Part shown: positions 46,301 through 59,800 of the stretch, one piece after another
Layout: the number at the start of each line of letters is the position of its first letter
Numbering within the stretch: the first letter of the stretch is position 1
Assembly: GCA_024138015.1 (NCBI GenBank)
Contig: JAMXBB010000009.1
Location: forward strand, 87,624,685-87,688,684
Direction: 5' to 3'
Origin: Lumnitzera littorea
Taxonomy: Eukaryota; Streptophyta; Magnoliopsida; Myrtales; Combretaceae
Length of the DNA: 64,000 nucleotides
The notes under the pieces: model-generated
What the model was told of the DNA's origin: nothing
Databases searched by the model: none
The model's input: only the letters and a program-made list of their open reading frames with translations
Translations under genes and position numbers: made by a program

Positions 46301-47763
46301 TCTTAGTGAACTTTATTATGGTCTAATAGGAGAGCTGCAATCTGCTGAGATTAGATTCTAAATATTATCTTCAGTCTTCCTGTTCACCAGCAACTAAGAT
46401 CCGTACTCCATCCCACTAGATTTTGCAGCCACAAGTTCAATTCTTGAATTTTGATTGAACTCTCTCTTTTTCTTCTCTTGATTCTTGAGAAGTCATGGTG
46501 TTCTTATCCATGGCTTCTCTTGTCATTGGAAAGCTTGTGGAGGTTTCAAGTTGTTGAAGCTACCAGTCCATGTTGCCATCAGCTCGTCTCTCGGAAGCCT
46601 CTAATTGAAGTTATTGGGCAATTTGACTGCCCAATGTGCCCAGTATGGTTAATTAACAAAACAAAAAGAAAAATGACACCTGCTGCATGTGGCTTTTCTT
46701 GGATTTTGCTGTGTTAAATAGCTCTGTTATATTGGGAATAACAGTTACATGTGCATGAATAATTTTTTGACAACTCAGCTTCATTTTTTAGCAACACATA
46801 CAAAGCATGTAATGAAACTAATAATGTCAGTGTTAGCAGACCTAATCTAAACTACTCCACTACATATGTAAATAGATTATATTATGAATTAAAACTTTAA
46901 CGCTGTTTCGACTTTTCCCACTCATTCCATGGATAATACCTGTGTTTTTGGTGTTTATTCTTCCGCATAATTGAGCTGATGAAGCTGTTTCTTGGGATAG
47001 AAAGCATTATAATCATCACTAGCTGTGAATTCTGTCACAATTGCATGTCTCTCTCTTTGTTAGTTTCTGGGAATACAAAGCCTTGATTTAACCTGCCTGA
47101 GAACAGCTAGTCAGCTTATATCTTTCCAGCAGCAAGCTGTCCAGTTTATTGCTTCTGCATGTTCTTTTCGTTGGAGTAATACTTGCATTTACATTGAGGT
47201 TCGCATGTCTGTAATTGGAAGCATGCTGCACTTGAAATAATGCAAATGGGAGAATCATCTTCCTCTCTTCTCTTTTAAAATTTGGCTTTATTTTTATTGT
47301 GACTATATGAATGTGACTGCAAATTGCACGGTTCATAAAATTATTAGTTTTTGTATTTTTAACAAGTACTTTTCTTGGATTTTGTAGTCATGTATTTTTC
47401 TTTCTTTAACTTGAAAGACTATTATTACTAACAAGGTTTTCCTAACTATTTCAAGGAAATGAAATGTGAAATTTCAGTATGTTATATCAATCTATTTCTT
47501 TTGCAGGTGTTGGTAACCATAGCCGGGGTGAGGCTGCACTGCCTGTAGCTGTGAGAAATTTCCTTGCCGAGAATCAGTAATACGCACCATCTCTTTGAAC
47601 AAATATAAGCGTGACTTTTTATGCTAAAATCTAGCTCTCTCGTTCCCCTAATTTGTAACGTAGTCATGTTGGTAAAATTGTCTTCACTCCATCTTGCAGG
47701 TATCGTTTTGAAGAAGTCAGGCCAGGGATGGTTGCAGTAAGGCCCAAATTCCATCGAGGATGA
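43352..47763 (+). CDS. Smr-domain protein with CUE-like and DUF1771 regions (415 aa, four exons)
   Basis: Coding exons are 43352-44052, 45262-45674, 47507-47576 and 47700-47763. All introns have GT-AG ends and the sum (1248 nt) keeps one frame to TGA. The N-terminus has PGWAAFDLKQRQ (11-22) and an Asn-rich tract (about 54-62). A CUE-like segment follows (LRHLHPWVDDGLVEGILNAV, about 86-105), which in this family may bind ubiquitin. Next is an acidic stretch (EWEEEEDLY), then a DUF1771 region (about 228-290: QHSKAATDAFLRGDH, KAAREI). The Smr domain starts with LDLHG at 293-297 and continues with TGVGNHS at about 371-377 and VRPGMVAVRPKFHRG at the end. Smr domains bind or cut nucleic acid; LDxH and GxGxHS are their conserved motifs. 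It resembles Arabidopsis At5g23520-like proteins from memory. It appears intact, and the substrate is unknown. Confidence 0.92.
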
Positions 47764-48400
47764 ACTAAATTGCTTTCTCCAGTAACGATGTTAGCTTTCA
47801 AAAAATTATTACATGCGTTCAACAAATGATAAATTCCACGACTTTTACAGTCCAGTAGCATAAATACTACCTCCTAATAGAATGTAGCAAGTTTGGTTAT
47901 CCCCTCCTAACTAATGTAATATGTATTAGTTTGCCATTTAAAAGGAAAAAGGAAAAGAAAACAATCAATTGTAAAGCTTGTTTCCACCCCCACCACCCTT
48001 GCATTCTCATTTTCTTCGAGCTTATTTTGCATATGTGGGAATAAGTAAAACAAGGCGTCTATCTCTCGATTGTCACTTGGCTTACTCTCTAGTGTCCATT
48101 TTATCTTATTTTCTTCTCGAAATTCTGTTGTGTCTCTAATTCCCTAACCGGAGTCCTCAATTTCATACTTTGTAAATAGTTTCTGTAGTCACGTTAGGCC
48201 GGAATGGACAGCAGATGATGTGCCTTGCTCGTCTCATCTGAGAAGAACATCTTTACATCGCTATACTGCAGTGTTGTTGGTATTTAATCTTGATATTGAT
48301 TTGAAAAACGTCGGGATAGTGATTGAAACTCTTTCTTGTTTCGATGATTATGATTGCGTGGATGCTCACCTTTAGTTATCATCTTAGGATTATATTGAAG
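47764..48400 (+). other. Likely 3' UTR and downstream flank of the Smr gene
   Basis: No gene is seen. A-rich segments around 47938-47960 could carry the polyadenylation region, but no single signal stands out. Confidence 0.4.
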
Positions 48401-50690
48401 AACAAAAACAAATGACGAAAAACTCTCAAAATCGAGAAGACGACACAAATTTTGAGATTTTGAGTTTGGAATTCTTATACGGTCCTAGCTTGTCTGACTA
48501 CCGGTTTTGATTCCGCGAAAAACTGGCAGTTATTTGATTTTGAAAAGAAGAGGGAAAAGAGTTCAAGGCAAAGCCATCCGAAACTAATTCTGGAAAATGC
48601 CTTGGGACCGTGAGGATCTTGCTTCGATTGAGGTGGAGGGTTATATTGATTTGATTAAAATGAAGAACGAGACTTAATAGAGCGAATATTAGTTATGTAA
48701 GATAAAAGATAATATGAGCTTAAAGCAGATCTAATGTACCAAAGGGGATTATTGCCCTTCGAAATTGTAAATATTGATGCCGGAAGTAAATGGGAAACCT
48801 GTGGCTGAAATGGGTTGGCTAAGTAGTCTACTTTTTGAACGAGTTAAAATTGTTAACCTTAACTCTCTTTCCTCAATGAAAAAAATGAGTTAATTCATTG
48901 AGCCCAATCTATTTGCTAGCATCGTAGGAGAAGTGTTTGGAAAGTGAATGCTTTTGAATGTTTCTTTAAGTGGTTTTATTAGCAGGCAGGTCCAATACCT
49001 CACCAGGCAAGTCCCGGTTCTTAACTATGTCTTAGACCTACCGGTTCGTGTGTTCAATTCTTAGACCCGTGAACAATAACACGGCAATTTTTTTTTTAAA
49101 TTAAAGTAACTTAAGATTTAAATTTAAACTAAAATAATTGAGCCCAAGAACTGTATGCTCTTTAGCCTATTTTATGAAGTAATTGAGAATGTACACTTAT
49201 TTATATATAATTGAATCCAACTTACCTTGTAAAATTAGTAATGTGAGATAAAAAAAAACCTAAAGATTACCAAGAAATTTAAATAACAAAAGCTAATCCA
49301 ATATTGCTAAAAATATTTCTTTTTTAAAGGTCTATTTATAAACTAAGTTTACATTGAAAGTATATTTATTCTTTATATTGTTAATAGTAACGAGTTAAAT
49401 TTTCAATTTTTTTATTTTATTCTACTTTTTTCTTTCTTTTAATTTATTTTAATAGACAGGATGGAATATAGGTCCCTCTTGTAGACCCAACTTGAATCAG
49501 CTACCTACGTAGTCCCATGATCTAACCTATACTATAGGATCCAATTTCCATCCCGATGGGACAGTTTTGGACCGGGTTCCGATTGGAACCTAACCCATAC
49601 CTAGGTCTAGCTTATATAAGTGACACTGAATTCTTTGCTAACAGTTGAAAATTTACTAAAGTAAATACCATAGTAATGACTGTGTAATTGGTAGATTAAA
49701 ATGGTTAAGAGATCGTTGATCTCATGGCCACTTTCTACCTTTTGCTTTTCAACTTTCTTTTTTAATTGTTTGTTGTTGAATCCAAAGTTCCAAGATCATT
49801 CGGTTGCTCAGTAAATCTCTTGACAAGTAGATTTACATGTGGCATGTGATGTTGCTTGTTAACGCACTTTGCTTTCTCTTTTAGCAAAATAGGGCTAAGC
49901 TTCATCCTTTTGCTTTTCAGTAACTTTATTAAATCTAATTGATAATTTTTTTTTTTTATTTTGGGAATGTATAATAATTATGATTGAACCTATTATAAGT
50001 ATAGTGATAAGAGATTGCTAAATTTGATTTTTGGTTTTTAAATCCTTTAATGGTCTAGGTATAACTTTTTAGACTAAAATAGAAAAGTATAGAGTCAAGT
50101 TCATGTATTTGGGATTATTAAGAAAAATTAAGAATGATGAGCTTGTGATAGGGACTGTTAGATCAACTTCTTCTCTTTTAACCTTTTTTATTAAAACTTA
50201 TGCGCATAAAGAGATTTTCATAAAGTATAAATCTAAAAGAAGCCATGAAAGATTCTATTAATAAAATGATTTGTCTAGGTTATCGATCGTTAACTATGAT
50301 TTAACAAATGACATCAACAACCAAACCTTGCAAATAAATAGTCTTTTCTCATTTGAAGGATTAAGAAATCAAGAGAAATGGTGCCGTACTATTAATTTTG
50401 TTACCTTAAAAGTAAAACATATGTTTAGAGTAAAGAATACAATGCCTCTAATCAGGAATAATGGTGTTTGATACTTGAATAGCTCCTTTACTCATCACAT
50501 ATGGTTTGAGCCTCTTAAGACTACTTGCTCCTCCTTCATGCCTCCTATTCACCTAATAATATCTTACATGCCATTTTAAGTTACGCATCTAAGGACATGA
50601 GTAATGTAAGATGCACGTAGTACAAATATGACTATTGTAATAGAATCTATACACCTATAAAGACCATCTTGAAAATGTCATTACATATAC
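48401..50690. other. Intergenic AT-rich DNA, unassigned
   Basis: Nothing is clearly recognisable. Around 48975-49095 a stretch with a B-box-like GTTCAATTC and a T9 run could be a decayed SINE, but the evidence is weak. A less AT-rich patch at 49460-49620 has no coding frame. Confidence 0.35.
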
Positions 50691-50692
50691 AT

Positions 50693-50698
<6 letters not shown>

Positions 50699-50726
<28 letters not shown>
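50699..50726 (+). repeat. (GT)n microsatellite
   Basis: Fourteen uninterrupted GT units preceded by an imperfect ATGTGTAT start. Confidence 0.95.
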
Positions 50727-50865
50727 CTTTTGTTTACATACTTCTTGAGTAAATCAAGATGTTACCCTTGACTCAAATACTTAAAGATGCCAATGTAAAT
50801 ACCTAACTTAAAAACTCAACTTTGTGCAACTTTTGGTGTAAACAAAAGATAATTATATTTTTATT

Positions 50866-51372
50866 GAGAAAATTACATGAGAGAAGATCAACAATTGGAG
50901 GTAAATTCATATAGAAAATCAAATTTTCAACTAATTAAAATAAAAAATTAACGTTTCACGAAGTAGATCAAATAAAAAATCCAATTAACTTACCACCACA
51001 ATACTATTGGGAGAATGACAATAGAGAAGATTAAGGCTTAAGGTTAACTTCACATAAAATATAAGCGTTTTCAAAAGTTCAAATAAAATATTAATGTTTT
51101 ATAAAGTAGTTCAAATAAGAGATAAACATTTCAAAAAGCTCAAATAAAGGATTACTATTTTACAAAGTAGTTTGAACAATTTAATGTTCAAAGGATTCAA
51201 ATAAGGAATCAACATTTCAAAAAATTCAAATAAGTGATTAATATTTTACAAAATGATGCAAACAATTTTATGAATTGACTATTATAAATCCCTTGTTTGA
51301 ACTGCATTGTGAAACGTTGATCTCTTATTTGAACTTACCTCTATAGCGATCCCCTCCGTTGTAATTCTCTCC
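50866..51372. repeat. Foldback-like element with internal tandem units
   Basis: The left end (GAGAAAATTACATGAGAGAA, then GATCAACAATTGGAGGTAAA) matches the reverse complement of the right end (GAGAGAATTACAACGGAGGG, then GATCGCTATAGAGGTAAG). Between them are about a dozen diverged units of roughly 30 bp, of the type TTCAAATAAGNGATTAANATT followed by TTACAAAGTAG. Near the right end the units turn into the opposite orientation. It has no coding potential. I do not know the family. Confidence 0.6.
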
Positions 51373-51781
51373 AATACTATTAGTTAGTGCTTGTGCGACA
51401 CATTATTGCTTTGTTGGCGTTAACGAAGCACTTATAATGTGGTAACATGGCCTATTTATAATATATGATTTAAGAAGGAAAAATGCAAATAAAATTATAA
51501 AGATTTAAAAAATCTAAAAAAAAGAGCAAAAAATGAAAAACATAACAAAAATAGAACATTAAAAATAAATATATTTATAAAAACAAAATATTATAATTAT
51601 ACTAAATTTATGTAAAATAATTAAATTAATTGAAAAAATTAAAAATTAAAAAATATTTTTAAAAAAGCAAAAAAAAAAATATAAAAACGATCATCCCAAG
51701 GCCAAGAGATAACTAGCGACTTACTTTTTAAAGTGAGTCATAACCTACCTAATCTTCTGGTGGTCGATTGGTTAGGAGGTG
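51373..51781. other. AT-rich spacer
   Basis: A-rich DNA (about 51480-51680) with no gene or repeat boundary seen. Confidence 0.4.
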
Positions 51782-53084
51782 TGATGTTAAACAAGCGTAC
51801 CTATCAAATTTGTAATAAACAAATTAAATCCAAGTATCTATCTCTCAAGGACTTTGACTACTAATACTTACTAGATCTCTATTATCTAATTTACAAATTC
51901 GAGTTTGAGAATTTAAAGAATCTAAAATTATTTACAGCAAATAATAAATTATCACTAAATAAGAATCGTTTAAGAACTAAACAAGAAAATAATAAAATTA
52001 TAAACTACTTTAAGATTCGCAAATCGTATCTTGATCTTTGCTTCCCCTAAATCTAACATGTAATTTCCCTTAAAGGTAATCTAATTTATTCTTTAATCTT
52101 TTTTTATCTAAATAATTTTTTACTAAAATTAATCGCTTTCTCAAGCCAATTAACCTAATCTTAAAATTATCTGTTAGAATCTTTTCTCAATAGCATAACT
52201 TAAGATTGCATTATTGTACAGTAAATTCTCTACACTATAATTAAAATTGCAAAAAGATCTTGCAAATTATCTTTAATCTTACAATAATGCTCATCAATAA
52301 TGCCTAGATATAATCTTATAAGAAACCTCTCGATTCTCTTATAAGATATCAAATTTTAGATTACTATCCACGAAAATAATAATCTAAATCATAAAGTACA
52401 CATGGTTGAATCAAGAAAGAAAATAAAGAATTAATTAAATAATATAAAATATCATATCACATGAGTAGATCTAGATTTTACAAAATCTACATACTAAAGA
52501 TCTACTCTCTTTACACATCATAAAGTAATAATCTAAAATCAAAGACTAGAGAAAAATAGATGAAATCTAAGAAAAATTGAATCTTGAAATCTTTTTTATG
52601 TCTTACTCTCTTGAATGTTATTGGCTTGAAAAACTCTCCAAAAATCGTTTAACAATTCTCTTTAAAAAACCCTAAAGAGGCTTTCTATAGGAAACGGCAA
52701 AATAAAGTTTATGCAAACGACACAATCATGCTCCCTAGTCATGTAACTCATCGCCATTAGCATCTTCCCTATTTTTTTTTTTTTTTCAAAACTAGGAATG
52801 ACATGACCAAAGATATGATCATGTCACTAGCTATGATGCTTTAAAATAAGCTCCCAATCCGCCTAGAAACAATACAATCTATCCTTTAATTGTATTGATT
52901 TTCAAACCTTCATAACATGCTAGTTTTAGCTCTTAATTGAGTGAAACTGATCATTTCAAAATCTAAAAAACAAAATTTTACTCAATTAACTATTATTATC
53001 TAAAAATAAACTCAAATTCCAATAGAAAATCATGAAAAATCACCATGTAAAATATATACAATTAGGAACTCATAAAGATTGCTA
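51782..53084 (-). repeat. Second Athila-like LTR (about 1.3 kb), minus strand
   Basis: In reverse orientation it shares blocks with the solo LTR at 30284-31626: TTTTACATGGTGATTTT near the start, TTAATTGAGTAAAATTTTG, GTTTCACTCAATT, and near the end GATAGGTACGCTTG versus GATAGGTGCACTTG. No internal element sequence follows, so it is probably also a solo LTR. Flanks AGGTG (51777-51781) and AGGTA (near 53084) could be a decayed duplication. The right edge is uncertain by a few bases. Confidence 0.65.
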
Positions 53085-55789
53085 GGTATCTATGTATATA
53101 ATTAATTAAATTATATATTTTATAGTTAGCAACTTTCTTTTTTTTTAATCTTTTATTTTTAATTAATTAAATTATTTTACATGTATTTTATATAATTATC
53201 TTATATAGTTTTATTATTTTTTATTTTTCTTCATTGTTTATATTTATTTTTCATTTTTATAATTTTATTTACTTTTTTGATCNTTTTTTTTTTTCATTTT
53301 CTTTTTTTGAATTTATGAATTTGGATATGAATTGTGAGCCTTTTTGTAAAACATAACACAATTGATGGATGTCGAAGGGTTATCTATCGTGGGCACTCCA
53401 ATACTTCATTTAGCAATATAAGATTAAAGAATACAAGAGAAAGCAAGGAAGCTTCTTGTATGTGTGTAAAGTATCTTACCTATAGGATTTGATTCATATT
53501 TATATGTTTTCAGGAGGGAATCTAGATATATTCGTATCTTATCTAATTAGAAAATGTGTATCTTTTTAATTAGATATGATCCGAGATTTCCGAAGGTGAT
53601 GTGGTACATTAGTAATTCTGACTAAATTAGTGCTGCCACATTGTTATCCCGGCATCCAACCTCCAAGCTTCTTGGATAAACCATAATTGTCCGAGGTACC
53701 CTTAGCATAGATGCCATGAATCACAACCTCAGTATAGTGACTGAGGTCCCTACTTATAATAGCTCGGGTATACAATGGACCTCGATTGTGCAAGTAAGGA
53801 TCCTCTAGTACTTATATAGGTCATAGGCTGAGGTAAGCTAGCTCAGTACTTATATAGGCTGGAATGGGCCTGAAGAGCCTACTATTTAAAATTGTCGATC
53901 AACACGTGTAATTCCATATTATCACTTTAGTGGAGTGTTTTAAATATAATAAATGTAACTCGTAAATATTTATATTAAAGAAGAACAAGTATATTGATTT
54001 ATGTGAGATTCCTACTGCTAGTATCAATTTAGGTTAGGGCATCCTGAATGATTTAGTGCTCTCAGGAAATGTTGTCCGAATTTAGTATAATTTTAATATA
54101 AGGTAAAAAAAGCGAGAAGAAAAGTTTTAGTAAGGCCAATTTCCCGAAATAAAGTTTATATAAAATTTAGTTTTAATAAAACGCATTTTACCGAGTATGT
54201 TGAATAATTATTGAAAACTCAAATTTTGAGTTCCGAATAAATACAAGACTCTAGAGATAAATTATTTAACTTATAGAAATAATTTTGGGAGTCAAATAAC
54301 ATGTCTTATAATTATATAATAGTGTTATACGCGTTATATGTACCCGATATATGAATATATATTAATATAATATAGCAAAATAATGCCTAAAAATATAGTA
54401 AAGTAAAGAAAAATTATAAAAAATAGTAAACCTACTTGGATTCTATTGGAAATGGCATAGCAATGTTCTGAACATGTGGAAAAGTGTAGGGTGAGGTGTC
54501 AATATTTTGTGTTATTTAATTTATACATAATATACCTAATAACGTAACAAATTGACACTTGTAAAATGCAATCAACTTTCCACTGCCTGGTTATCTATAA
54601 AGAAAGCTACAAGATCACACTTTTATCATTTTGGAAGATCAAAAAAATAGGAAAACCTCTCAAACACATTGATTCGTATTTTTACAAAAAAAAATAACAA
54701 AAATAGTATGAAAATAAGATAAATTACTGTTCCTAAGACTACACAAGACCTGACAAGACGTGGCTTAAAATTTAGACAATTGAGGGTGAGAGAGGAGCTA
54801 CCGACAAGGGGTGGTGGCTGGAGGGTGGTAGTCAAAGGGCGATCGAAGCACTATGTGTCGATGAGTGTTCTTCCTGTATCTGATTTTCAATAATTTCTTT
54901 AAAATAGTAAAACACATTAGAAAATTATGAAAATTTGTTTCATGAAGTTATTTTGCATATGCTTTAAGGTGATAATTTTATTTTACTAAAATTTTAATGA
55001 TTTATGGTACTTACTTAAGAAATGGCTTTTTATTATGAATTTTTTATTAATTTTTTGAAATATTAAATAATGTTGTTTTGGGCTGAAAATTTTTTTATAA
55101 CATACTTATATTATGTGTTAAATCACGGTAAGAAAAAGTTTCAAAAATCTCTATGTTTACTATTTAGTATGATTTAATCTTAGTAAACTAGTAGCTTTTC
55201 TGATTTAAAGAAATAAGGGGTTTTTAAGTAAATTTTTTAATAAAGCTTATACGAAGTATTTTTGGTCAATCAAGATGATACTATATGTACTATATTCTAT
55301 TTTTAAAATTAAATGTGGATATATATCTATATTATGTTGATTTTCGGTAAAATTTGGCTAAAAATAGTATTTTCGGAATTACATAATATGCTAATTTGCT
55401 ATTTTCTATGGTCACAACTTAGAGTATATAATTTTGTAAGTCTAAGGTATTTTTCATGAGATTAATTGGCTATGTATAAAAATTATTAGTTTATTTCCTC
55501 ATATTTACTTATATTTAAGATAATATGGTAAAGTTGGTAACTTATGATAAAGGTGTTATAAGTGAAGTAACATTAGGTAGCTTTAATTTAATACAAACCT
55601 ATTTGCTGGTCTTAATTTAGTGTGAGTAATATAGAAAAGCAGCTCTTAAGGTAACATGATTGTTGAGTGTAATCAAAGACTAAATCAAAAGTAAAATCAG
55701 AGACTACGAGTAGTCGCATTAATGTCATTAAGGTATAAACATGGAATCTAAAGATATAGCTAAGTTTCTGGATTGATAGTGATGCAGAC
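53085..55789. other. AT-rich intergenic region with a single ambiguous base
   Basis: Position 53283 is N within a T run. No gene was found. A patch at about 53370-53900 is less AT-rich and contains repeated CTCAGTACTTATATAGG-type words and a minus-strand TATA-like motif near 53490, so it may be an old LTR remnant. The rest, including short ORFs near 54626-54835, shows no recognisable domain. Confidence 0.4.
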
Positions 55790-56718
55790 TGATACCAAGA
55801 ATAAACAAGGTCGGTCATAGAGATAGGTCCATACTTACCAAAAGCTAGAAGAACGAGATGGAAAGTAGTGCAACAATTGGAAAAGTAAATAAGCAAACAC
55901 ATGAATAGCTTCATAGGATATGACGCACCAACGGAACTTTTGAAAACTCATGACACAACTCAATATGACACACAAGGTGGTTCGGTGAGTTTACTCACCA
56001 CCTAGCCTTGCTTAAGAGTTAGAATAAGAGTGTAAGAACTAAACAAACTAAGGGAGCAATGTTCACAAGAAGTATATTTAGTATATTGATGATGAGATGT
56101 TCACTATGTCTTGTGGCTACATATATAGTGGGTATTTGTACTCAAGAAATTAGGGCAACCTGCCTAAAATAGAAAAAGACAAAAAGGGCAATGTCCAAAA
56201 GAAGCAATGTATAAGGTATACAAAGGGCAAAAACGAATATTTAAAGAAAACAATGATAAGTGTTATAAATTCCTTCATGTAGAACTAAGATACATGGCTA
56301 CAGCTTATTAAGAATGTTGTTGATAGAAACAGACAAAATAGTACGGTTAAGATGGAGGGCCAAGCAGGGGTACCGAGTAGAGGTGCTAATTAGACCTAGA
56401 CCTTTCCGAGAAGAAGTCGTTTCGAATATGTATTAAAGCACTCAACTTCTCGACACCAATGTTATCGAGCTAGAAGTTAGCTTAGTCATGGCCGAGTAGG
56501 TGTATGTAAGGGGCTAGGTAGTAAGTAGAGCATTCGTCTAGTCGACATACAACTTTCGAGAGATGTGTAGTTACTTGGCTCAGTATAAGAAGTTAGTTGG
56601 TAGCAAGGATCAACTCGGCTTGGTAAGAGTTGATTAGAACAAGAAGATTCACCTTTTTAGTCCTTCGAGGTCTTGGGATCAACTGCCGGTCAAAGGTCTA
56701 ATAGTCCAATTCCTATCA
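55790..56718 (-). repeat. E6 3' LTR (about 929 bp)
   Basis: The left edge TGATACCAAGAA is homologous to E3 and E4 LTR starts. The right edge is TTCCTATCA. The length is close to the E4 LTRs. The adjacent minus-strand AAGGAGGGAA (56719-56728) is a good polypurine tract. A minus-strand TATA-like box lies near 56125-56140 (ACTATATATGTAGCC). Confidence 0.7.
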
Positions 56719-56830
56719 TTCCCTCCTTGTCGATTTGGATTTAGGATAAAATCAAACTAGTCTTTGTTCAACTCTCCCTCAAGGTGATAGGGATTGAGAT
56801 TGGTAATATTGAAAGCGTTAGAAACTTCAT

Positions 56831-59800
56831 CAATGTTGTCAAAATCGCGAGTTAGATCATTGAATTGCATGATTTTACGATTTTACATGCATTTCCCTTG
56901 TTAACTCATTTACAAACTCATTTTAATTCAAAGTCAAAGTCGAATTGCGAGTCAACACGTCAAACTCGCTAAAAACGCGAGTCAGAATGTGTTTTAACAG
57001 AATTCACCTCGTCCTTCAATTTGTGTTGATTCAACAACACTTAGTCCACTTTTACGCAAGCCCAACCCATATGTGATTCTCAATTGTCTCAATCAGTGTT
57101 TGTACACTCTCAAACTCTAGTCAAAAGTCATATCATAACATTAAGGACTAGGGTTTGTTTTGTTCTTCTCCTTTCTATTTGTCTTCTATACTCTACAATA
57201 TAATCTAGTTTTTTGTACTTCTCCTTAGGTAAGATCTAAGATTTAAGAATTAAGAGTAAAATATATCCTTAAGATTTACAACTAGCAAGGTCTTGGTGTG
57301 TTGCTTATTTCTTCGATTATTCAAGTTCACTAATTCACAGTAGCAGGTCGCACATCAAGACGCAAGTTATTCTCTCTCTTTTTTTTCTTTTCTTCTTTTT
57401 TTCTTTTTTTATTTCTTATCTTATGAGTTGTTTACATGTTTTTGTTTTCTATTTTCAAAAAACAAAGTTCTTTGATTGCTTTAATTCTGCTCTATGTAAT
57501 CTTTAAGGATGCTTTGCATGTTTTCGGCCAAGTTTGGTAAATCATAAGATATTAAGATTATCTTGTTTTGTTTTGAAAATGGATTTAAATTGTCAAGTTC
57601 ATTCATGATACTAGTTTCGGTTACATATATATATATATATACACTCATAAGTCATATCTAATCATAAGCTATAAACCATTTAAGTTCTCGAGTTTAAGGA
57701 ATTGGAGATTTCCATAAACAGGTGGTATGAAGGGAGAAACTCATTTTAGAGGGTTCATGTTCATGGTTTTTGCTTTAATTAATAGGATAAACTTGAAATT
57801 TGAAATAACAAACAAGGGATATGCCAATTGTACCAGAAAAAGTTCAAAGATAATTAAGTCTTAAATTCAAATGAAAATTAAAGAAAACTATAGGTAAAAT
57901 GATCAGTAAATGTGAATTTAGATATAAGGAGTATATAAATATCTATTGAAGCCAAATGGCTAGTAATTTCAATATATTATTTATAAAATTGAAATAACTA
58001 ATAGGAATATGCAAAGTTTACATGACAGAATATGTTTTGGCTTAATGAGCTTCCATCATTGCATGTGTTGCAATCCTCATTTGGTTTGTGTTCTTACCAT
58101 TTATTTTTTATATAAGAACCCATCCTTCAGATTTAGTTTAACTAAATCCATACATTATACTTAAACATGCAATAATTATTCCAAGTCGATTTGGAAGTAA
58201 TAAGACAAAAGCCCTTCAACATATAACTTGCTTTCTTTATGATAATACAGTTGAGGGAATTAAATCCAATAATGGTATATAAATATATAAAATAACAACA
58301 AATAGAACTTTGATAATCTCAATTGATCAATTCATTTACTTAATGAGTTTGTTACAACTGAACTTCCATGCTGGTAAAGACCAAGAAAATTTTCTTCAAG
58401 TCAGAATTTTGTATGCATCATTCATTACAACTGAACTTCTATGCTGCTAAAATTTTGTTTCTACCTTCGAGAAAGAGATTGTTCTTCCATATATTTAATA
58501 AGTTCTATTTTTTTTTTTTCGAAGCTAAGAAGTTCTACTTTTTATATCTAAATTCTAATATTGACTTTATTTTATATTTCTATAGGGAATGGAGTGATAT
58601 GGTGGCTAAGCTGTTTATATCAAGATGTCATCTTTTAAATCATCCATTAGGAGTTCCAAAAGAAAAAATGTACCTAAAAGCATATCTGACTCTGATTAGG
58701 AGCATGGGATTAGTGTTGATAATAATGGAAAAGGGTAAAATGCAAGTATTGTAACAAAATTATCAATTGAGGCATTTATAGATTCAAAAATCACTTAACA
58801 TGTATACGTAAAGATGTAAGGCCATGCATAAGTGTGCCAGAGGATGTTAGAAAGGAAATGTTAACAATTTTGGTGAAAACAACAGAAATATCAAAAAAGA
58901 AGAGAAAGTAAGTTTATGGGATTGAAGATTCTAATAATGATGAGGTAGAACAATTATCTTTTAAGAAACAGGAAAAGAAAGTCATGGATTTCTTTTTGAA
59001 GAAAAGCAGCGTTGGAAGGGGAACATGAGCAACTCAAGGAACCACTAATGAATTTATGAAGAAGGAGCTAAGAGAAGAGCGTTGCCAACAAATTGCTTGT
59101 TTTTTTTTATACTGGTGCCATCCCATTTAATTGTGTAAAAAATCTAGAATTTGTAAAGATGATTGAGGTGATTGGTCGATATGGTTATGGGTTTAAACCC
59201 CATTCTTACCATAAACTAAGGGAAACATATTTGAAAAAATAAGTTGCTTAAACAATAGAATTGCTTAAGGAATATACAGCTGAATAGAGAAACAGGTTGT
59301 TCAATTATGTCAGATTCATGGACTAATAGAAAAAGGTATTCCATATGCAATTCCTTAGTGAATAGCCCTAAAGGAACGGTGTTTTTGTTGTCTATTTACA
59401 CTTCTAATATTTCTAAAATAGCTAACAAAGTTTATGAGACGTTAGATGATATTGTGGAGAAGGTTGGAGATATGGAAATCATTGGTAATAATACTAATAA
59501 TGAAGTTGACATTGATGATAAAGATGACAATGACGATGATGGCGATGGTGATGGGAGAGATGGTGGCGATGGTTTTGATGATGATAGGGCAACTGATGAT
59601 TTGTACTAGTTGGATATTTTAGACTATTAATCTATAAATTTTACTCTGACTTATCTGATTGATTATCTCTACTATGGTTGAATTATTTCCTCTTGAATGG
59701 CTGCTTGATTAGCATATTATGAGAAAATGATTATTCATGAGCAAAGTATGTGGATACTTTAAGATATCTTATGAACATTTACTCTACTTATCTTTTATAT

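Noticed and set aside
46451..46717. 88-codon ORF inside intron 2 of the Smr gene
   Set aside because: It has no recognised motif and lies between exons that splice cleanly in frame.
48975..49100. Possible SINE (B-box-like GTTCAATTC and T9 tail)
   Set aside because: The A box is poor, box spacing is too long and no target duplication was found.
53283..53283. Ambiguous base as a sign of a variant or gap
   Set aside because: A single N in a T run is most simply a base-calling problem.
54626..54835. Minus-strand ORF with a hydrophobic segment
   Set aside because: It is short and AT-rich with no promoter or domain support. The Phe/Leu/Ile-rich run comes from A/T bias.
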